Positions 8,194 to 17,367 of a stretch of 64,000 nucleotides of DNA are shown piece after piece. How positions within the stretch are numbered: the stretch's first letter is position 1; every line of letters begins with the position of its first letter. The stretch lies in assembly GCF_900114265.1 (NCBI RefSeq), contig NZ_FPKV01000001.1, positions 372,001 to 436,000 of the forward strand. The letters run 5' to 3'. Source of the stretch: Flaviramulus basaltis. GTDB taxonomy: Bacteria; Bacteroidota; Bacteroidia; Flavobacteriales; Flavobacteriaceae. The translations under genes were made by a program, and so were the position numbers. The notes beneath the pieces were generated by a model, which was not told the origin of the DNA, did no database searches, and was given only the letters and a program-made list of their open reading frames with translations.

Positions 8194-9039
8194 TCATTCA
8201 TCGGCATTCTGAAAGCGTTGGTTCAATACCTCAATCAATCTATCCAAGAACTTTGTTTTACTGCACTTTCTAGCCCTTATTTCGATAAATGTATGGTAAT
8301 AATTTCCTAGGTCGATATTAAAGATTTGCTCAAACATGGAGGCCATTTCTTTAATGTCCGCGGTTCCACTATTGATAGCACCACTATCATGCAGTGCATA
8401 TATCAGCTCAATTAATTCTGTTTTGTTTCCTGTCCAGAAAAGCTTCGTAGATTGCTTCATGGGATTTAATTTGGGGTTATCGTTAATACTTTCTAATTTT
8501 TTAATCTCTTGTTGTAAATAAACAATCAGCATATCAAATGCCATTATGGTAGCCACCGTGCAGTCTTGGCATGTTGAGAACTCTTCATCAATAAAGGCAT
8601 GGTACGATTCTGTTGGGGACCTTAGATCAGACTGACCTCTTATAAAATACTGCTCATCCAAAGTTGTTGATCCCCTCCTGTAATAATGATAGAACTCAAG
8701 GTTATCATTAAAATAAACCTGTAACTTATTAATTTGTCCATTCAAGTATTTTACTTGAAATTTTGCACTGCTTCTAGGTCTTTTACTTTCAATATGATAT
8801 AATTTCACATAGTAAATGAGTTTACTGAATATTTGGGGCTTTATATGCTTAAAGAACTTGATCTCCTCCTCAATGGAGAAAAACCCTTTTTCAACGACCC
8901 GCTTTCTCAAATGTTTAATACATTTTTCACTTTGGGTAATTCCCGTTTCTGCTTTATAAAGGATATCTTCATTAATGGCTTCCAAAGTTTCCAATTTAGA
9001 CTCAAATTCAGTTATCAATTCTTGGTATTTTATAGACAT
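8194..9039 (-). CDS. rteC: RteC-family regulator of ICE excision
   Basis: A 281-aa protein with the features of RteC: a charged N-terminal coiled region (MSIKYQELITEFESKLETLE), a middle segment with FYHYYRRGSTTLDEQYFIRG, and a C-terminal region with AKLFWTGNKTELIELIYALH-like text (LFWTGNKTELIELIYAL) preceding a helical tail. RteC activates the excision operon in CTnDOT. Here it lies just upstream of, and in the same direction as, the excisionase-like operon. Unlike CTnDOT, no rteA/rteB two-component pair is visible nearby. A cargo gene ends only 27 bases upstream. Confidence 0.88.
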   Translation of the reverse strand: MSIKYQELITEFESKLETLEAINEDILYKAETGITQSEKCIKHLRKRVVEKGFFSIEEEIKFFKHIKPQIFSKLIYYVKLYHIESKRPRSSAKFQVKYLNGQINKLQVYFNDNLEFYHYYRRGSTTLDEQYFIRGQSDLRSPTESYHAFIDEEFSTCQDCTVATIMAFDMLIVYLQQEIKKLESINDNPKLNPMKQSTKLFWTGNKTELIELIYALHDSGAINSGTADIKEMASMFEQIFNIDLGNYYHTFIEIRARKCSKTKFLDRLIEVLNQRFQNADE

Positions 9040-9066
9040 ATAAACCGTAATTCATTCCAATCATTC

Positions 9067-11463
9067 TCATTCCAAAACCCCCATTAACTCTAAGGTGTAA
9101 TTGTCCGAGGTTTGTATATAGGCAAAGGCCTCCTCAACTTTAGCCCCTAATTTTCTTTTCTCAAATGAAGCGGTCATACCTAAATCAATATGCATGAACT
9201 TAAGATTTATGGCTCTTTTAATCGTCTGAAACAACAATTGACGGTAGGTATGGTAAGTAGCCAAGTAATCGTAATCCAATCCCACGAATGATGGTACATA
9301 ACTTATATTTTGGTTCTTGTAACATAACATGACCCCAATGATCTTTTCAGGTACTTCCAGCGTGTTTACTACTATAAATTCCCAATAGGGACTGTCTGAC
9401 ATACTTTGGAATAATTTTTCTGGAAATGAAAAGGTATTCAAACCCAAATTGTTCTGGTGGACCTGGTTGTATAATTCCTGAATGCGATTAAGCTGCAATT
9501 TATCACAGGATTTAAGAAACCTAATATCCAATGTGGACTCTACATCCAATATTTCCCTTCTCAAATGGCGTCTATTTCTTGAGGATAATTTGGCTATATA
9601 ACTGTCTAGGGTCTCTTGAAAGCCCAAATCGATTTTACAGGTATTTGGCATTTGCACCCTTACAAAACCCTGCCCCTGGAAATAATCATGGAGCTTATCC
9701 TTTATTAAAAAATCCCTGAGTACGATCATTTTGGCTTTCGTTTGATGTTCCAATATTTCCATGGTCTGCATGAGAGCGTCCAATGCCTGTTGTTTTAAAG
9801 GATGTTTACTTTGCAAATACAGATGTCTGCCTTCGGTAAAAAGGGATCCCATACCCAATACCGTGGAAGTGAGGTAATGTGGATTTGTTCTTCGGGTTTC
9901 TTCAATAGCTTTGGAAGCCGTTTCCTTTGCCAACATATCATCCTTCCATAACCCGACTGTAAAATAAGTAGCCAATATTGGCTCGCTTTTATCATCAAGG
10001 ATAACCAAATATTTAAATTTCCAATTATGTTCCAATAATTCATTACCTTGAAATACCTTTTCCAAAAACCTTAAACCCTCCCAATCAAAAACCCCGTGGT
10101 TACCAAGACATTTGTTCCAAAGCCCCTTATCAATTTTCATTATGGAATTTTCCAATGTTACTGTAAGGTCTGACGGTAAACTTTCCTTAAGGTTTGTCTT
10201 TACTTCCAACTTGAATGCCTTACGGACCCGTGGTAAATTCGTTTGGGTATCCTCAAGGGATTTTGGAAAATGGTGAACCATTGCTGCTACCAATTCCTTG
10301 ATTTCGGCACGTTCATTATGCCTAGAAATGGTGATTCGAACTCCAGTATTTTTTACGGGTACGGCAGGAAATATCCCGAGGTTAACGTAAAACCCCTCTT
10401 TCATAAGCCTACTTACAAAATTATAGCCTGTTTTAGGCATGCCCGTTCCGATGAAAAAAACAGGGGAATTATTATGGTCAATAAGTGGTAAATCCGTTTC
10501 TTTCAACAAATCATTAAAATAGTCCACACGCTCCCTCAGATCATTTTGAAGGGTGTATATTTCAGGTGTCAAATGGATCTTGGCAGAAGCCGTTGCGGCT
10601 GCTACCGAAGCAGGTTCCAATTGTGCTGAAAAGGTCAAGGGGCCTCCAAAGGTTTTAATTTCATGGTACATCTTCTTGTTGGAGCATACCAAAACAGCAC
10701 CACTTGCCCCAAAGGTTTTACTGAGTGTCCCAAAAAGAAGTATGTTTTCAGTGAGTGTTTTCAGTTCGCTCAGGGCATACCCAGTGCCATTTTTCCCAAT
10801 CCAGCTCATCCCGTGAACATCATCAATGTACAGATACAACTGGGGATATTTTTGGCAAAGTGTTTTTAAATCTTGAAGTGGTGAAAAATCCCCGTACATG
10901 GAATAAATCCCGTCTGCCATATACCAAATTCTTTTATGCCTATCTGATAGCCTTTTTATTTTATCCTCAAGCATATTAAGATCATTATGCCGAATCATAT
11001 CAATAGGAACACTTCTGTTCTTGAGTACCTTGGCCGCGCTCTGGACACTCCAATGTACTTGGTGGTCCAGTATGATGGCATCTTGGTCGCTAACGGCATT
11101 GGGGATAACACCCATATGTCCCAAAGTACTGTTTTTCGTAATGATGATTGGATTTTGGTACATAGCTGTTACCGTTTCCTCCAGTTCCCTATACAGGGGA
11201 TTGGAAATATAGGATTTGGATAAGGGAAATTGGGTACCATATTTTGAGATGGCCTCAATGGCCGCTGCCTTTAATCTGGAATCCTGTTCAAGCCCCAAGT
11301 AGCCTGTTGTACCAAAATGAAATAGTTTTCTGTTATTGATTCCTATGGTTCTTCCTGAAAAATCATCGCCCTCAGCATAAAGGTGCATGACACCTTCTTG
11401 TTTGGCATCCGTAAAAACGTCATTAACAGTATCCAAAAAATTATTGTGCTTTATCTTAGCCAT
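9067..11463 (-). CDS. Alpha-oxoamine-synthase-like PLP enzyme fused to a GNAT/FemAB-like acyltransferase
   Basis: A 798-aa two-domain protein. Residues 1-400 match the alpha-oxoamine synthase fold (serine palmitoyltransferase, KBL, BioF): NSTLGHMG, LDHQVHWS (stacking His), DDVHG at 214-218, and the PLP lysine in GTLSKTFGASG (Lys249). These enzymes join an amino acid to an acyl thioester with loss of CO2. Residues about 430-798 resemble a GNAT/FemAB-like acyltransferase (SSRNRRHLRREIL, then a C-terminal HIDLGMTASFEKRKLGAK). The fusion could make and N-acylate an aminoketone or sphingoid-like base in one polypeptide; that is inference. The gene is divergent from the STAS-like gene and 27 bases before rteC. 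No ketoreductase is visible nearby. Confidence 0.85.
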   Translation of the reverse strand: MAKIKHNNFLDTVNDVFTDAKQEGVMHLYAEGDDFSGRTIGINNRKLFHFGTTGYLGLEQDSRLKAAAIEAISKYGTQFPLSKSYISNPLYRELEETVTAMYQNPIIITKNSTLGHMGVIPNAVSDQDAIILDHQVHWSVQSAAKVLKNRSVPIDMIRHNDLNMLEDKIKRLSDRHKRIWYMADGIYSMYGDFSPLQDLKTLCQKYPQLYLYIDDVHGMSWIGKNGTGYALSELKTLTENILLFGTLSKTFGASGAVLVCSNKKMYHEIKTFGGPLTFSAQLEPASVAAATASAKIHLTPEIYTLQNDLRERVDYFNDLLKETDLPLIDHNNSPVFFIGTGMPKTGYNFVSRLMKEGFYVNLGIFPAVPVKNTGVRITISRHNERAEIKELVAAMVHHFPKSLEDTQTNLPRVRKAFKLEVKTNLKESLPSDLTVTLENSIMKIDKGLWNKCLGNHGVFDWEGLRFLEKVFQGNELLEHNWKFKYLVILDDKSEPILATYFTVGLWKDDMLAKETASKAIEETRRTNPHYLTSTVLGMGSLFTEGRHLYLQSKHPLKQQALDALMQTMEILEHQTKAKMIVLRDFLIKDKLHDYFQGQGFVRVQMPNTCKIDLGFQETLDSYIAKLSSRNRRHLRREILDVESTLDIRFLKSCDKLQLNRIQELYNQVHQNNLGLNTFSFPEKLFQSMSDSPYWEFIVVNTLEVPEKIIGVMLCYKNQNISYVPSFVGLDYDYLATYHTYRQLLFQTIKRAINLKFMHIDLGMTASFEKRKLGAKVEEAFAYIQTSDNYTLELMGVLE

Positions 11464-11667
11464 ATCGATAGATTTTAAATGTGATTTAATTTAGCTGAAT
11501 TTGTAGGATATTGGATGCCAAGTCCATTCCAAACTCCCTAACAGTCAACTTATAATCCTTTGGAGGCAAAAAAAGGCAGTTTATTACTACACGTATTGCA
11601 CCCACCATGATTTACTCTGTTGTTTATTTTGTAAGTTTAGAATGTCAAACCAGTTTTCTTTTTTACC

Positions 11668-12045
11668 ATGCGGAATTATTTCGAAAATGATTATACCTCT
11701 TATAAATACCAAGAGGGTATTCTTTATGTTACATATCATGAGGGAGTCAGTATTGATTTAAAGGCCGCTGTAAAAATTGTTGAGGACCGACTATTTATCC
11801 ATGAAGGCTTGCACTTACCCGTTTTAGTTGATATTCGGGGCATAAAGGAAATAGATAAACCTGCCCGGGCGTATCTGGCCATTGAGGGTTCAACTTTAAT
11901 AAAGGCGGTTGCTGTAATTGTAAGACCTCCAGTTTCCAAGATGTTATCCGAATTTTACATCCGAACCAGTAATCCCATCGTTCCCACCCAGTCCTTTGAT
12001 AAGATCGAGGAAGCCATCATATTTTTAAAAACCCATATAAGTTAA
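11668..12045 (+). CDS. STAS/SpoIIAA-like small protein
   Basis: A 125-aa soluble protein with a predicted beta-alpha pattern (YKYQEGILYVTYHEGVSIDL, KAAVKIVEDRL, LPVLVDIRGIKEI, AIEGSTLIKAVAVIV) like the STAS/SpoIIAA or DUF7793 type seen beside regulators in Bacteroidota. It heads a plus-strand set with the AraC regulator 69 bases downstream. Its function is unknown; a partner for a signalling switch is possible. It is divergent from the AOS fusion gene across a 204-base gap. Confidence 0.6.
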   Translation: MRNYFENDYTSYKYQEGILYVTYHEGVSIDLKAAVKIVEDRLFIHEGLHLPVLVDIRGIKEIDKPARAYLAIEGSTLIKAVAVIVRPPVSKMLSEFYIRTSNPIVPTQSFDKIEEAIIFLKTHIS

Positions 12046-12114
12046 AGCAAACCTGAAAATTACCTGTTATAACGTATAATGTCTCTCACTATTCTTTTAA
12101 ATTAAATACTGGAA

Positions 12115-13095
12115 GTGAGCTCTATAAAAAAACAACGAATTAAAAATATCCACCAAATGCTTTTGGAAATGGCCTCCGGCAATTTCTTTTATCGTCTGGA
12201 ACGCACAGATAAAAATGACAATTTGGAGTCCATAAGCATATCACTTAACATGTTGGCAGAGGAAATACAGGGTATACTTCTGCACCAAGGCTATGCCAAT
12301 TCCAACAACCTCATGGTAGAAATTATTCAAATGAGTTTCATACTGGATGACAAAGGTTATATTGATATGGTCACCCAACAGTCGTGTAACATATTATCCT
12401 TATCACATTCCGAACTCATAGGTCTACCCATTACGTCCATTTTGGACAACCCCTCAAAAATGACATGGGAGGCTATTTATCGATTGCAAAAAGACAATAT
12501 TTTCTTCAGTTCCAGTGCCATGTTAACATTTAAGACCCAAGGGAGCCTGGCAATTCCAAAAGCTTGTTACATCACAACCTTTACCGATAAAAATAAAGCA
12601 CAGACGAAAACACTGGTCAGTGCGATTCACCACGCCTCAAATGACACAATGATGGATCAGGAATTAAAAACGCATATTCAAGGATTGTCAAAAACCCAAA
12701 GCTTGAGTACCAAAACACTTCCAAAAGCAGAAACCAAACAAAAGCCCAAGTTAAGTTTTGATGATATCCGTAAAATAAGAAAGGGACATGAGACCATTCT
12801 CAATAACTTGGAAAAAGACCTGCCTTCCCTAAAGGAATTTGCACTGCAGTTGGGCACCAATGAATTTAAATTAAAATATGGTTTTAGGGAATTATATGGC
12901 ACCAGTGTCTTTAAGTTTTTATTGGATGAGCGCCTAAGAAAATCCAAAATGATGATTCAATATTCCGACCAGGCCCTAAAGACCATAGCCCATAAAACAG
13001 GCTTTAAAAGCATGCCGCATTTTTCCAGGGCCTTTAAAAAACGCTTTGGATATGCACCCAGCGAATTGCGCAAAAAACTATCAAAAACAGATTAA
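12115..13095 (+). CDS. HAMP-PAS-AraC transcriptional regulator
   Basis: A 326-aa cytosolic regulator read from GTG 12115; an in-frame ATG at 12157 is the alternative. Residues about 15-55 look HAMP-like (MASGNFFYRLERTDKNDNLE), about 65-170 PAS-like (IQMSFILDDKGYIDMVTQQS), and about 225-322 form a two-HTH AraC domain (SLKEFALQLGTNEFKLKYGF and DQALKTIAHKTGFKSMPHFS, ending in FGYAPSELR). The PAS would sense a small ligand or redox state. Given its place in the middle of the cargo it probably controls the susC-susD-redox operon, the AOS fusion, or both. Confidence 0.85.
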   Translation: MSSIKKQRIKNIHQMLLEMASGNFFYRLERTDKNDNLESISISLNMLAEEIQGILLHQGYANSNNLMVEIIQMSFILDDKGYIDMVTQQSCNILSLSHSELIGLPITSILDNPSKMTWEAIYRLQKDNIFFSSSAMLTFKTQGSLAIPKACYITTFTDKNKAQTKTLVSAIHHASNDTMMDQELKTHIQGLSKTQSLSTKTLPKAETKQKPKLSFDDIRKIRKGHETILNNLEKDLPSLKEFALQLGTNEFKLKYGFRELYGTSVFKFLLDERLRKSKMMIQYSDQALKTIAHKTGFKSMPHFSRAFKKRFGYAPSELRKKLSKTD

Positions 13096-13201
13096 AACCT
13101 TTAAAGATTATACCCAAAAATAAATAAATCCCCCGCAAGCAAAACCTTATCCCGTTCAAATAAATTTTACTGTGGAACTTTACCATATCAAATCAAAAGC
13201 T

Positions 13202-13654
13202 ATGGAAGGTTTAAAATCAGGCTATAAAATACTGTTAAAAAGTATCATCTATCTCTATGTTATTCTTTTTGTTTACACGGCAACCAGTAAACTGCTTGCT
13301 TTTGAGGTTTTTGAAACCCGCCTTTTCAAATCCCCCTTGATTTCGGATTACGCGGACACCTTAGCTTATGCCATCCCCTTGATTGAATATCTAATTACTG
13401 TTTTTTTACTGTTTCCTAAAACCATAAATATAGGATTATATGCCAGTTTGGGTTTAATGACCTTGTTCACGGCATACATCATTTACATCTTGAATTTCAG
13501 TTCGTCCATTCCTTGTTCCTGTGGTGGTGTTTTGGAATCTTTGGGATGGCGGGAACATCTCATTTTTAATCTTTCATTCATCGTACTTGCCATTGTTGGC
13601 ATCCTTTTATCTAACCAACAACAATCATATAAGCTCAAAAAATATACTGCGTAG
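13202..13654 (+). CDS. MauE/DoxX-like redox-associated membrane protein
   Basis: A 150-aa integral membrane protein with four hydrophobic segments, read from ATG 13202 (a GTG at 13172 is also in frame). A CxC motif in SSIPCSCGGVLESLGW sits between segments 3 and 4, as in MauE-type proteins that support disulfide chemistry of exported proteins. A TlpA thioredoxin, a DsbD-alpha-like protein and a small cysteine-containing secreted protein are encoded around it, so electron or disulfide transfer across the inner membrane is the likely job. Confidence 0.75.
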   Translation: MEGLKSGYKILLKSIIYLYVILFVYTATSKLLAFEVFETRLFKSPLISDYADTLAYAIPLIEYLITVFLLFPKTINIGLYASLGLMTLFTAYIIYILNFSSSIPCSCGGVLESLGWREHLIFNLSFIVLAIVGILLSNQQQSYKLKKYTA

Positions 13655-13717
13655 TGCCAGGGGAAAGACTGAAAACCTGTAAAAAAGAGTAGGTCATTAA
13701 TTTTAATACCATTTATT

Positions 13718-13960
13718 ATGAAAACAAGAATTTTTAAAATCGTATTACCGCTTTTTGCCATTCTATTGGCCATCAGCTTATCATTTGCCACAGAGGCAAA
13801 ACGCGTCATCATAACAGGTTATTACGACCACCCTACCAATGGTTCAACACCTGTCTTGGTAGATTGTAATGATGTCTCAGGCTCATTTTGTATGTATGGT
13901 CCATACCAAGTGTTCAAATACCCAAACTTAACAGAGCCACTGCATAAAAACAATCAATAG
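13718..13960 (+). CDS. Small secreted two-cysteine protein (DUF6520-like)
   Basis: An 80-aa protein with a signal peptide (MKTRIFKIVLPLFAILLAIS, then LSFATEA) and a mature part of about 53 residues. Two cysteines lie seven residues apart (DCNDVSGSFCMYG). DUF6520-like proteins of Bacteroidota have this layout and are often next to MauE-like genes. It is the last gene of the plus-strand set and ends at a bidirectional terminator. It could be the substrate of the neighbouring thiol-redox proteins; a modified or signalling peptide is possible but unproven. Confidence 0.7.
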   Translation: MKTRIFKIVLPLFAILLAISLSFATEAKRVIITGYYDHPTNGSTPVLVDCNDVSGSFCMYGPYQVFKYPNLTEPLHKNNQ

Positions 13961-13985
13961 TATTTATCTTTTTTTATGTAATTCG

Positions 13986-14012
13986 AAAAGGTGTCCAATT
14001 TGGACACCTTTT
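13986..14012. terminator. Bidirectional intrinsic terminator
   Basis: AAAAGGTGTCC (13986-13996), a 5-base loop, and the exact complement GGACACCTTTT (14002-14012). It lies between the convergent DUF6520-like gene and tlpA-like gene and has the A-stem-T form that works in both directions. Confidence 0.9.
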
Positions 14013-14046
14013 CTTGACTAACTCAAATACATAGTATCATAAAATA

Positions 14047-15384
14047 CTAATTCTTATCCAGGCCTAAATATTTTCTGATCAGGGGTTCGAGACGTTCACC
14101 ACGGGCATGGGTATCAACAATTCTACCAGATTTATCCAAAAGCCAAACCGTCGGTAATGAAGAAATTTTATAAAGCGAATGATAGCTTACATTCACCTTT
14201 GAGCCTTTATCCAAATATTGTGGCCATTTGGCATTTTGTTTATTAATTATATTCAGGACATGCTCTCTATCTGAATCACTGTTTGCGGCAATCCCAATGA
14301 CCTCAAACCCTTTATCAGCATATTTTTCATACATCTTTTGAACATAGGGCATTTCAATGATACAGGGTGCACAGGCTGTTGACCAAAAATCCAATAGTAC
14401 GACCTTGCCTCTCAAATCTTTTAAATCTATGTGACTACTGTCCATGGTAGTGAAGGTCATCTCCAATGGTTTTGAATCATCAAAAGCCTCTAAGTCATAC
14501 AAGGCCTTAAGGTTTTCTTTAGCCATTTGATGTAATGCCATAATTTCTTTTTCATGCTTGTGTTCCGTATTTAGGGATAGGTCAAAGAAATACTTCCAAC
14601 AGAGCTTGGTGAGTTCAGGGGCCAATAATTTTCGGGAAATCAAATTGACCAATTGTTCAATATATGAACTGATATCCTCAATATCGGAATATTTGAACAA
14701 AAGGCTTTCCATCCTAAGAAGAAATGGCTCCCAATAGAACCAACTAAACGCCTGCCAATAGCTGCTTTCCATATCCTTCTTTTGAAAATTTTGAAATTCA
14801 TAAAGATACCTGGCATGTCTAAAGTCCCTTCCCAAAAGCGATATTTCAATTTTGAGTTTTTGTTCCCGTGTGGCATTTGATAACAAAAATTTAGAAACTA
14901 GACCCCTTCCTTTCTTTAGCCATTGTACCCGTGCCTCAATGTCTATGGGAATGGCTCTAAATTGACTGTATTTAAAAGCACGCTTGTCTTTTGCCGATTT
15001 CGCATCCTGTGACAAAAAAACTTTAGTACTGTCTGGTATTTGCTTTGAAATAAAACGTGGTTCAAATAAATAATAAAGATAGAACGTCAGGGTTTCAAAA
15101 TAATGCTCACTATCTGGATATTTATCCATAAAGTTTTCAGCCAATTGTACTCTCTTAGTAAAAACGCTTTCCTCAAATAGCCTTTGTTCCAAAAATGTGG
15201 CATTGTCATACCATGCACATTGCAATGGCCAATCACAGAGATAGGCTTTCATGCTATCCAATTGGACCCAGGCCTTTTCTTCCTCGTTCTCAATATCAAT
15301 GGTTCTGTTTTGTGCTATGATATTAGGTATTGTACATAATATCATAAGGCCTACTATAATTACTTTTGTCATTTTTATTTTCAT
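14047..15384 (-). CDS. TlpA-family thiol-disulfide oxidoreductase
   Basis: A 445-aa exported protein with a signal peptide (about residues 1-24), a roughly 280-residue helical N-terminal region and a C-terminal TlpA/thioredoxin domain. The active site reads DFWSTACAPCIIEMP, so CAPC in place of the usual CxPC spacing residues, and the cis-proline region ISSLPTVWLL is present. It would reduce disulfides in the periplasm. Its ATG overlaps the stop of the DsbD-alpha-like gene, and it is the last gene of the susC-susD-dsbD-alpha-tlpA operon. Confidence 0.88.
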   Translation of the reverse strand: MKIKMTKVIIVGLMILCTIPNIIAQNRTIDIENEEEKAWVQLDSMKAYLCDWPLQCAWYDNATFLEQRLFEESVFTKRVQLAENFMDKYPDSEHYFETLTFYLYYLFEPRFISKQIPDSTKVFLSQDAKSAKDKRAFKYSQFRAIPIDIEARVQWLKKGRGLVSKFLLSNATREQKLKIEISLLGRDFRHARYLYEFQNFQKKDMESSYWQAFSWFYWEPFLLRMESLLFKYSDIEDISSYIEQLVNLISRKLLAPELTKLCWKYFFDLSLNTEHKHEKEIMALHQMAKENLKALYDLEAFDDSKPLEMTFTTMDSSHIDLKDLRGKVVLLDFWSTACAPCIIEMPYVQKMYEKYADKGFEVIGIAANSDSDREHVLNIINKQNAKWPQYLDKGSKVNVSYHSLYKISSLPTVWLLDKSGRIVDTHARGERLEPLIRKYLGLDKN

Positions 15385-15884
15385 GGTGTTGTTTTTATTT
15401 TAATTTCAAAATCATCCGAGAGCAAAATACATTTGCCTTGCGTCATATGGCACACTTGATATTCATAGGTACCTTTAATGATTGGGTTACTATCAAGGAT
15501 TTTTACAGTTTGGGAAAACGTTGCTTTACCCTCAAAATAATTTACCGTGACATCGAACACTGTATCAAATTCACTCTTGGCACCCACTGGCTTAACAGTT
15601 CCCACAATTTTATATTTGGGCTGTGTTTCAAAACTGAATTCGGTCGGCATGGGTCCCATATCGTAGTTTTGAATATTACCATATAAATGCCAGCCTTCAT
15701 CCAATATCACCTGAAAGACAATTTCAACGGTTTCATTTATCTTTACCTGTTCTTTAGAAACCTTATATTGCCACTTGGCAGGATTTAAAATTTGAGCCTG
15801 TGCCATACTAAAAACCAAGGAGAACCAAGCTACCCAAATCCATACCTTATTATTCATCATATTTATATCGATTATTGACTTCAT
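15381..15884 (-). CDS. DsbD alpha-domain-like periplasmic protein
   Basis: A 167-aa protein with a signal peptide and an immunoglobulin-like beta domain resembling the N-terminal domain of DsbD (YKVSKEQVKINETVEIVFQV, then LDEGWHLYGNIQN). Its CHMTQGKC places two cysteines like the redox pair of DsbD-alpha. It stands alone, without the membrane and gamma domains of DsbD, so electrons must come from another membrane protein; the MauE-like protein encoded nearby is a candidate. It overlaps tlpA by ATGA and starts 36 bases after susD. Confidence 0.75.
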   Translation of the reverse strand: MKSIIDINMMNNKVWIWVAWFSLVFSMAQAQILNPAKWQYKVSKEQVKINETVEIVFQVILDEGWHLYGNIQNYDMGPMPTEFSFETQPKYKIVGTVKPVGAKSEFDTVFDVTVNYFEGKATFSQTVKILDSNPIIKGTYEYQVCHMTQGKCILLSDDFEIKIKTTP

Positions 15885-15920
15885 TAAAATTTATTTTAAG
15901 ATTTATTTAGCCTATCTGGT

Positions 15921-17351
15921 TTAGTATCCTAAATTTTGGGGCTTTAGATTTGGATTGATCAATATTTCATCCTCTGGGATAGGCAATAAAACCCTGGTTT
16001 CCATCCAGTCCATTTTTAATGGCCCCAGGACTTCAGTGGCCTTTTCCAAACGCTTTATATCAAACCAGCGAAGTCCCTGTTCCGTAAATAATTCCACTCG
16101 TCTTTCGTGATATATTGCCATCAGTAAATCATCATAATCCGAAAAAACAAGGGCTCCAAGACCAGCACGGGCTCTAATAATATTTACATCCTCTAAGGCG
16201 CCTGAATAATCCCCTAATTGGGTTTTGGCCTCCGCTCGAATCAAATATTGTTCGGACAACCGGAACCTAATAGCATATTCCAAGGATGTCGTTTCATTAA
16301 AATCCGCTTTGTACTTATTCGGATAGTATAGGGTTGTAAGACCATCACTGCTTGTTATATTGGCAACCCAATTCGTAAATCTCAGGTCATCGGTCTCGAA
16401 AGCATCCAATAAACCTTGGCTCAATGCATAGGTTTGTCCAGGAATACCTCTGATAATAAATTGGTTGGCTTCATAGGTGTTTTTATTGTTGACCCCATCA
16501 GGTATTAATTGCCAGATAGTTTCTGGGGAGCTCTTCAAAAAAACATTATTTAAATCAGCCTCCAATGTAAAACTATCCATGACCTCATTAGTGATAGTTT
16601 CAGCTAATTCCCACTGTTCAGTCTGGAGGTAAACACGTGCCAAAAGTGCCTTACCAACATTCTGGTTTGGAATGACGCGCTCCCCAGTTTGGTCAGCAAC
16701 ATCCATGAGTTGAACTGCATGGGTTAAATCTGAAATGATGTTTTGGTAAACTTCATCCTCTGAATTTCTCCCAACCACATTGTTTTCCAAATAATTGGTT
16801 GTTGTGATATAAGGAACATCCCCAAACACTTGCACCAATAAACTGTGCATATAGGCACGTACAAAAAGTGCTTGTCCCATAAAATTATTCCTGTCCTCGA
16901 CACTCAAAGCATTACTAACAGCCAAACCTTCAATAATGGCATTGGACGCATAAATAATTTGGTAGCCCTCTTGCCACCAACTTTTTACAATACGATTTGT
17001 TGCAATGACTTGACTTTGGCTGAATTGTAACACAGCTGTATCAAAAGCAAAATAATCCAGTTCATCACTATAAATGCCCATATAAGTGGACAGCCCCAAG
17101 TGCCCTGAAACCATCCCAGCTTCTCGCATACTAAAGTAAATTTGAGCCAAGGCAGATGTTACTGTTGAAGCATCTTCAAATACGGTTTCTGACACCAGAA
17201 TATTTTTTGGAGTATCAACTTCAACAAAATCACTACAGGAATTCATTGAAGAGATAAAAAACAGAAGGCCTATTAATTGTATGTTTTTACTAATCCAAAG
17301 AATGGACTGCAAATAGTTTTTTCGATAATTTTTTTCATTTTTATATAACAT
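15921..17351 (-). CDS. susD: SusD/RagB-family outer-membrane lipoprotein
   Basis: About 476 aa when read from ATG 17351, 16 bases after the susC stop; an in-frame upstream ATG at 17390 would overlap susC. It has an N-terminal membrane segment ending in a lipobox (LLFFISSMNSC) and the TPR-like SusD fold with the C-terminal ERRVELFTEQGLRWFDIKRL signature. SusD proteins sit as lids on their SusC partner and capture substrate at the cell surface. The substrate cannot be told from the sequence. No glycoside hydrolases or sensors are adjacent, so this is not an ordinary polysaccharide locus. Confidence 0.92.
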   Translation of the reverse strand: MLYKNEKNYRKNYLQSILWISKNIQLIGLLFFISSMNSCSDFVEVDTPKNILVSETVFEDASTVTSALAQIYFSMREAGMVSGHLGLSTYMGIYSDELDYFAFDTAVLQFSQSQVIATNRIVKSWWQEGYQIIYASNAIIEGLAVSNALSVEDRNNFMGQALFVRAYMHSLLVQVFGDVPYITTTNYLENNVVGRNSEDEVYQNIISDLTHAVQLMDVADQTGERVIPNQNVGKALLARVYLQTEQWELAETITNEVMDSFTLEADLNNVFLKSSPETIWQLIPDGVNNKNTYEANQFIIRGIPGQTYALSQGLLDAFETDDLRFTNWVANITSSDGLTTLYYPNKYKADFNETTSLEYAIRFRLSEQYLIRAEAKTQLGDYSGALEDVNIIRARAGLGALVFSDYDDLLMAIYHERRVELFTEQGLRWFDIKRLEKATEVLGPLKMDWMETRVLLPIPEDEILINPNLKPQNLGY

Positions 17352-17367
17352 GGTCTTTAATTTTAAG

